A stretch of 9,264 nt of DNA from Pontimonas sp. (GTDB lineage: Bacteria; Actinomycetota; Actinomycetes; Actinomycetales; Microbacteriaceae). Positions within the stretch are counted from its first letter, which is position 1; each line of letters begins with the position of its first letter. Positions 5,658 to 9,264 of this stretch are shown here, in pieces. The stretch lies in NCBI GenBank assembly GCA_023263045.1, contig JALQXU010000030.1, positions 1 to 9,264 of the forward strand, written 5' to 3'. Position numbers and translations under genes: made by a program. The notes under the pieces were generated by a model. It searched no databases. It had not been told where the DNA came from and saw only the letters and a program-made list of their open reading frames with translations.

Positions 5658-7808
5658 TTAGTTCTTTTCCAAATAATCCTCGGAGCGCTCATCGAGCCTC
5701 GCCTGCAGCGTGGCCAGGAGCTCCGGATGCCCACCCAGTTCGGGGTCCGTGGCGAGCAGAGCCTCGGCGTATTCTCTGGCGCGATCAATGAGCTCGGCAT
5801 CTTTCGTGACGCGCACGAGACGGAGACCGGAGCGTCGACCAGACTGACTCGCCCCCAACACATCCCCTTCGCGCCGCAGTTCCAGGTCAGCAGCAGCCAA
5901 CTCAAACCCATCGAGGGTGGCAGCGACTGCCTCGACCCGAGCTCGGGCCGTTGTTCCCTCCTCGGCGTGGGTGACCAGAAGACACGTACCGGGGTGCTCA
6001 CCTCGACCCACTCGGCCGCGAAGCTGGTGGAGTTGGCTGACCCCGAAACGATCGGCATCCAGAATCACCATGATCGACGCGTTCGGAACATCAATACCCA
6101 CCTCGATGACGGTGGTGGCCACCACCACATCAATCTCACCGGCGGCAAAAGCCTGCATGACCTGGTCTTTGTCGGCGGTCGGCATCTGGCCGTGGATGGC
6201 TTCGACCTTGAGCGATGCAAACTCAGGCAAGTTTCTGATCATCGGCAGGGTGTCTTCGACACTCGCTCGAGGAATCGTCGGTGTCCCCTCGGACTCCTCG
6301 TCCTCGAGTTCGCCCTCTTCCCTGACGCTCGAAGAAATAGCCGACGTGACAACGAAGGCTTGTCGTCCCGCGGCAACCTCTTCGGCAACCCGAGACCAGA
6401 CCCTCGGATACCAGGTGGGGTGGTCAGCCAGCGCCACCACATGGGACTCAATGGGTAAGCGACCCTGAGGCAGGGTGGCAATCGTGGAAACATCGAGGTC
6501 ACCAAACACCGTCATCGCCACGGTCCGGGGTATGGGGGTTGCGGTCAACACCAAAACGTGAGGGTGCGAGCCTTTGTGGCGGAGCGCATCGCGCTGATCC
6601 ACCCCGAATCGGTGTTGCTCATCAATGACGACGAGACCCAAATCGGCGAACTGGACGGTGTCCCCGAGGAGAGCGTGTGTCCCCACGACCAGCTGAGATG
6701 CCCCTGAAGCAGCTGCCAGGAGTGCTTTCTTGCGCTCCGCCGCCCCCAGTGCCCCGGTGAGCAAGACCGGGTTGATGCGGGCGCTCATATCGGGCCCGAG
6801 GGTCTGCACCAGCGAGCGAAAATGTTGATTAGCGAGTACTTCGGTGGGCGCGAGAAGTGCGGTTTGCCCTCCGGTGCCGGCAACCGTCACCATCGCCGTG
6901 GCCGCGACCACGGTCTTCCCCGAACCCACTTCACCCTGGACTAACCGGTTCATCGGGTGACCACTCGCCATGTCGTCATGGATTTCTTCGACAACTCGGA
7001 GTTGGTCTTCGGTCAAGCTAAAGGGCAAGGCCTGAAGGAAACCATTGGTCAACTCGCCGGGTTTTCGAGGCGTACTCTCCACCGATTGGGCGCGGAGACG
7101 GCGTCTCACCAAAGCGGTTTGGAGCACAAAAGCTTCGTGAAAGCGCAGTGTCCGGCGGGCATCCTTCCAGTCCGACTCTTCCGCTGGGCGATGGATTTTC
7201 TCGAGTGCCTCACGGAAACCGAGGAGACGCTCCTGATCGGTGATGGTGGCTGGCAAGGGGTCGGGGAGGTCGTCGAGAACGTCCAACACAATTCCGAGGG
7301 CTTTGGCGATCTGCCAGCTCGCCACAGTTGATGTGGCGGGGTAGAGAGGGATCGGGCGCTTCGCCCACTCCTCACTGTTCTGAACTAAAGCCTCCTCATC
7401 ACTGAAGAGTTCATAGTCGGGGTGGGCGAGTTGACGCTCCCCTCGATACTCCCCCACCTTTCCGGCAAACATGCCCCGGGCGCCGGGAACTAAATCCTTT
7501 TGTCGCCAGGCCTGGTTGAAAAACGTCAGCGTGACTAGGCCGGTCCCATCGGAGATGACGACTTCGAGGACGGAACCTCGCTTCTGACGCATAGGGCGCT
7601 GTTTGGCAGACACCACCTCAGCAACCAGCGTGACCTGGTCCCCGATCGGTACTCCGGCAATCGACGTCAGCTCACCCCGACTGGCATAACGCCTCGGATA
7701 GTGCTGGAGCAGATCCCCCACAGTGCTCAATCCGAAAGCCTTCTGGAGGGCTTTCTGGGTCCGATCGCCCAGGATGCCCTGCAGTGTGGTGTCTAGCCCC
7801 GCGCTCAC
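5658..7808 (-). CDS. recG: ATP-dependent DNA helicase RecG
   Basis: A superfamily 2 DNA translocase that remodels stalled replication forks and branched recombination intermediates. The 716-residue protein has the full family layout: an N-terminal wedge/OB domain (about 50-150), Walker A GEVGSGKT (292-299) and motif Ia LLAPTEVLANQHF. Further on are the DEQH box (396-399), motif III TATPIPRT (422-429), motifs V and VI through GIDVP and QLRGRVGRG (595-603), and the RecG-specific TRG-like region near FELAAADLELRREGD. An acidic insertion rich in Glu, Asp and Ser (about 495-510) lies in the second helicase domain and is likely a surface loop. The start is GTG 7806-7808. A TAGCGT hexamer six bases upstream and no separated Shine-Dalgarno suggest a leaderless message. 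It diverges from rsmD. Confidence 0.97.
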   Translation of the reverse strand: MSAGLDTTLQGILGDRTQKALQKAFGLSTVGDLLQHYPRRYASRGELTSIAGVPIGDQVTLVAEVVSAKQRPMRQKRGSVLEVVISDGTGLVTLTFFNQAWRQKDLVPGARGMFAGKVGEYRGERQLAHPDYELFSDEEALVQNSEEWAKRPIPLYPATSTVASWQIAKALGIVLDVLDDLPDPLPATITDQERLLGFREALEKIHRPAEESDWKDARRTLRFHEAFVLQTALVRRRLRAQSVESTPRKPGELTNGFLQALPFSLTEDQLRVVEEIHDDMASGHPMNRLVQGEVGSGKTVVAATAMVTVAGTGGQTALLAPTEVLANQHFRSLVQTLGPDMSARINPVLLTGALGAAERKKALLAAASGASQLVVGTHALLGDTVQFADLGLVVIDEQHRFGVDQRDALRHKGSHPHVLVLTATPIPRTVAMTVFGDLDVSTIATLPQGRLPIESHVVALADHPTWYPRVWSRVAEEVAAGRQAFVVTSAISSSVREEGELEDEESEGTPTIPRASVEDTLPMIRNLPEFASLKVEAIHGQMPTADKDQVMQAFAAGEIDVVVATTVIEVGIDVPNASIMVILDADRFGVSQLHQLRGRVGRGEHPGTCLLVTHAEEGTTARARVEAVAATLDGFELAAADLELRREGDVLGASQSGRRSGLRLVRVTKDAELIDRAREYAEALLATDPELGGHPELLATLQARLDERSEDYLEKN

Positions 7809-7814
7809 CCTGCC

Positions 7815-7820
7815 ACGCTA
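7815..7820 (-). promoter_or_regulatory. Putative -10 box of a leaderless recG promoter
   Basis: TAGCGT on the minus strand is followed by GGCAGG and then the recG GTG. Transcription would start on the G of the GTG. The same hexamer at the same distance precedes rsmD on the other strand. No good -35 match is visible. Confidence 0.55.
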
Positions 7821-7853
7821 TCGCCTGGAGGCCGTGCCCTCTGGAAAGCCCGC

Positions 7854-7859
7854 TAGCGT
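7854..7859 (+). promoter_or_regulatory. Putative -10 box of a leaderless rsmD promoter
   Basis: TAGCGT on the plus strand is followed by TGGGGA and then the rsmD ATG at 7866. The GGGGA directly abuts the ATG and is too close to act as a normal ribosome site, so a transcript starting on the A of the ATG is the simpler reading. The box lies in an 8-base palindrome, CGCTAGCG. The interval to the opposing recG box is 33 bases, so the two upstream promoter regions overlap. Confidence 0.55.
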
Positions 7860-7865
7860 TGGGGA

Positions 7866-8450
7866 ATGACCAGAATCATCGCCGGCGAGGCAGGTTCACT
7901 GCGCTTGGCGGCACCGGACAAGGTCTCCAGGCCGACCTCTGATCGGGTTCGGGAAGCAATCTTTTCGAGGCTTGAATCCCTGATGAATCTTCGAGGGGCA
8001 CGCGTCCTCGATCTTTTTGCAGGGACCGGAGCTCTGGGATTAGAGGCAGCCTCGAGGGGTGCTAGCGCTGTCTGGTTAGTCGATCAGCACACGGGCGCAA
8101 ACCGGGTCATACGAGAAAACATCCAGACGATCGCCCCAGCTCTGAGCCACCAGCCGGAGCTTCACGCCACGAAAGCCTCAGTGGGAGGGTTTCTGACCGG
8201 ATCTCCCCCCACAGCTGTGTCTCTGGTATTTCTCGATCCCCCCTATGACTACGCATCGCAGGCGCTCGATGATGACCTCGAGGCACTTCGCCCTTGGCTG
8301 CAACGAGACGCGATTGTGGTCGTGGAGCGCTCAGCTCAGAGCGCTCCACCCCAGTTTCCCGAAGGGTTTGACGACCTGGGGACCAAAAAGTACGGGGACA
8401 CCCAGGTTTATTGGGCGAAGTTCCTAAAGGGATCCCAGCCGCCTGCCTGA
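7866..8450 (+). CDS. rsmD: 16S rRNA (guanine-966-N2)-methyltransferase RsmD
   Basis: Methylates N2 of G966 in 16S rRNA using S-adenosylmethionine, on assembled or late-assembling 30S subunits. The 194-residue protein is of normal length. It has the N-terminal MTRIIAGEAG strand, the RNA-contacting RPTSDRVREAIFSRL (22-36), SAM motif I VLDLFAGTGALGLEA (47-61) and the catalytic DPPY motif (124-127). It ends shortly after the last core strand DTQVYWAKFL. It is the only plus-strand gene here. Its ATG is 57 bases from the recG start and its last 43 bases overlap the end of thiL on the opposite strand. In several actinobacteria, as I recall, rsmD lies downstream of recG on the same strand; here it is inverted and upstream. 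Confidence 0.96.
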   Translation: MTRIIAGEAGSLRLAAPDKVSRPTSDRVREAIFSRLESLMNLRGARVLDLFAGTGALGLEAASRGASAVWLVDQHTGANRVIRENIQTIAPALSHQPELHATKASVGGFLTGSPPTAVSLVFLDPPYDYASQALDDDLEALRPWLQRDAIVVVERSAQSAPPQFPEGFDDLGTKKYGDTQVYWAKFLKGSQPPA

Positions 8451-9264
8451 GCATCTAACTCGACACCCTCGAGGCTGACACCGGGAGAGCCCTCCTCGAC
8501 GACCCCCACGGGGCGAAAGCCCTCCGGTGGGGTCACACCGGGAGGGAAGGTGGCGAGGAGGCCGTGGTCTTCTCCCCCATACAGAGAATGGTCATCGAGC
8601 CCGGCTTCCGGGTCCAGGGAAATTCGCACGCCGCTTGCTTTGGCTATCCGATACGCATCGAGGACAAGTCCATCAGAGATATCCATCATCGAGGTCGCTC
8701 CCGCGCGAGCTGCCAGTGGGCCCAGAGAAATCGGCGGCGTGGGTCGAAGATGATGCGCGACGGCGGGGTCACTGCGCACCACTGCGGCAATCTCGAGCTC
8801 ATCATCGCCCGCTGCCAGCAAGGCCTGAAGGCCTCTGTGTGAGAGCCCGAGCTCGCCCGCAACACAGACAACATCACCGGGTTTCGCTCCGGAGCGCACA
8901 ACCGGGGCTAAGCCCTGCATCGAACCCAGCACCGTAATCGCAATGGTGAACTTCTCGGCCCGGGAGAGGTCGCCACCGAGCACTCCAGCCCCCGGTGTGA
9001 GGGCCTCAATTCCCGCGGCAAAACCCTCAGCCAGGCCCAGCAACATTCGAAGCGGTGTGGTGTGCGGCACAGCGACGGCGATCTCATAGCCGACCACCAC
9101 ACCGCCCATGGCAGCAATGTCCGCGGCGTTACTGGCGATGGCTTTGAAGCCACAATCGGCGGGCAGTGACCACTCAAAGCGAAAATCAGGCCCCTCGATC
9201 ATCATGTCTGAAGAAATGAGCACCTGGCTATCCGGCAGTCTCACCAGGGCTGAATCATCCCCAG
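8408..9264 (-). CDS. thiL: Thiamine-monophosphate kinase ThiL (N-terminus cut by right window edge)
   Basis: Phosphorylates thiamine monophosphate with ATP to thiamine diphosphate, the last step of the pathway. The frame is open at the right edge and 284 residues are visible; members are about 320, so roughly 35 N-terminal residues are missing. An internal GTG at 9242-9244 is not the true start, because the conserved GDD motif (9254-9262) lies upstream of it and reads straight into SALVRLPD. Other signatures are SSDMMIEG, SNAADIAAMGG, GGDLSRA (Mg-ATP site, first codon at 8975-8977), VAGELGLSHRG, DISDGL (8666-8683), GGEDHGLLATF and the C-terminal GGWDPFR. It stops with TAA at 8408-8410, inside the end of rsmD. 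Confidence 0.96.
   Translation of the reverse strand, partial: GDDSALVRLPDSQVLISSDMMIEGPDFRFEWSLPADCGFKAIASNAADIAAMGGVVVGYEIAVAVPHTTPLRMLLGLAEGFAAGIEALTPGAGVLGGDLSRAEKFTIAITVLGSMQGLAPVVRSGAKPGDVVCVAGELGLSHRGLQALLAAGDDELEIAAVVRSDPAVAHHLRPTPPISLGPLAARAGATSMMDISDGLVLDAYRIAKASGVRISLDPEAGLDDHSLYGGEDHGLLATFPPGVTPPEGFRPVGVVEEGSPGVSLEGVELDAQAGGWDPFRNFAQ

Noticed and set aside
5640..6458. 272-codon plus-strand open frame opposite recG
   Set aside because: It lies antisense to the RecG helicase motifs, shows no recognisable domain, and is expected at this GC content.
9242..9244. GTG as the thiL start
   Set aside because: The conserved GDD motif lies upstream in the same open frame, so the gene runs off the window.
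1..9264. A new multi-gene defence, mobile or biosynthetic system
   Set aside because: All ten genes belong to recognised families, most of them core housekeeping. I found no repeats, integrase, transposase, toxin-antitoxin pair, tRNA or CRISPR signal.

Overview
The window is a dense block of bacterial housekeeping genes from a high-GC Gram-positive bacterium (Actinomycetota). Estimated GC is near 60 %. Gene order (recG, coaD, DUF177, rpmF, rnc, mutM, smc) and protein style point to Actinomycetota. The L32 and SMC N-terminus resemble Microbacteriaceae from memory, but family placement is inference. There is no tRNA, rRNA, transposon, CRISPR array or phage gene, and no coding-free stretch longer than 57 bases.

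Layout, left to right: the 5' part of smc (1-1310, minus, cut by the left edge); mutM (1367-2269, minus); rnc (2262-2999, minus); rpmF (3001-3204, minus); a DUF177/YceD gene (3228-3758, minus); a class III aminotransferase (3768-5078, minus); coaD (5114-5605, minus); recG (5658-7808, minus); rsmD (7866-8450, plus, the only plus-strand gene); and thiL (8408-9264, minus, cut by the right edge). Transcription on the minus strand therefore runs from thiL and recG towards smc.

The genes fall into functional groups: DNA repair and chromosome maintenance (recG, mutM, smc), ribosome and RNA maturation (rsmD, rpmF, DUF177, rnc), and cofactor synthesis (coaD for coenzyme A, thiL for thiamine diphosphate). 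The aminotransferase is the one metabolic enzyme that does not belong to this set. It is also the only gene whose leader has both a strong Shine-Dalgarno and a hairpin covering it.

The most notable signal is regulatory. Four of nine visible start codons (rsmD, recG, coaD, DUF177) have a TAGnnT hexamer exactly six bases upstream. That is where a -10 box sits if transcription begins on the first base of the start codon, so these genes look leaderless. Two of these promoters face each other in the 57-base recG/rsmD gap. One is built on the stop codon of the aminotransferase gene. rsmD and thiL also overlap tail to tail by 43 bases. I see no undescribed multi-gene system here; the novelty is in expression signals and in the inserted aminotransferase.
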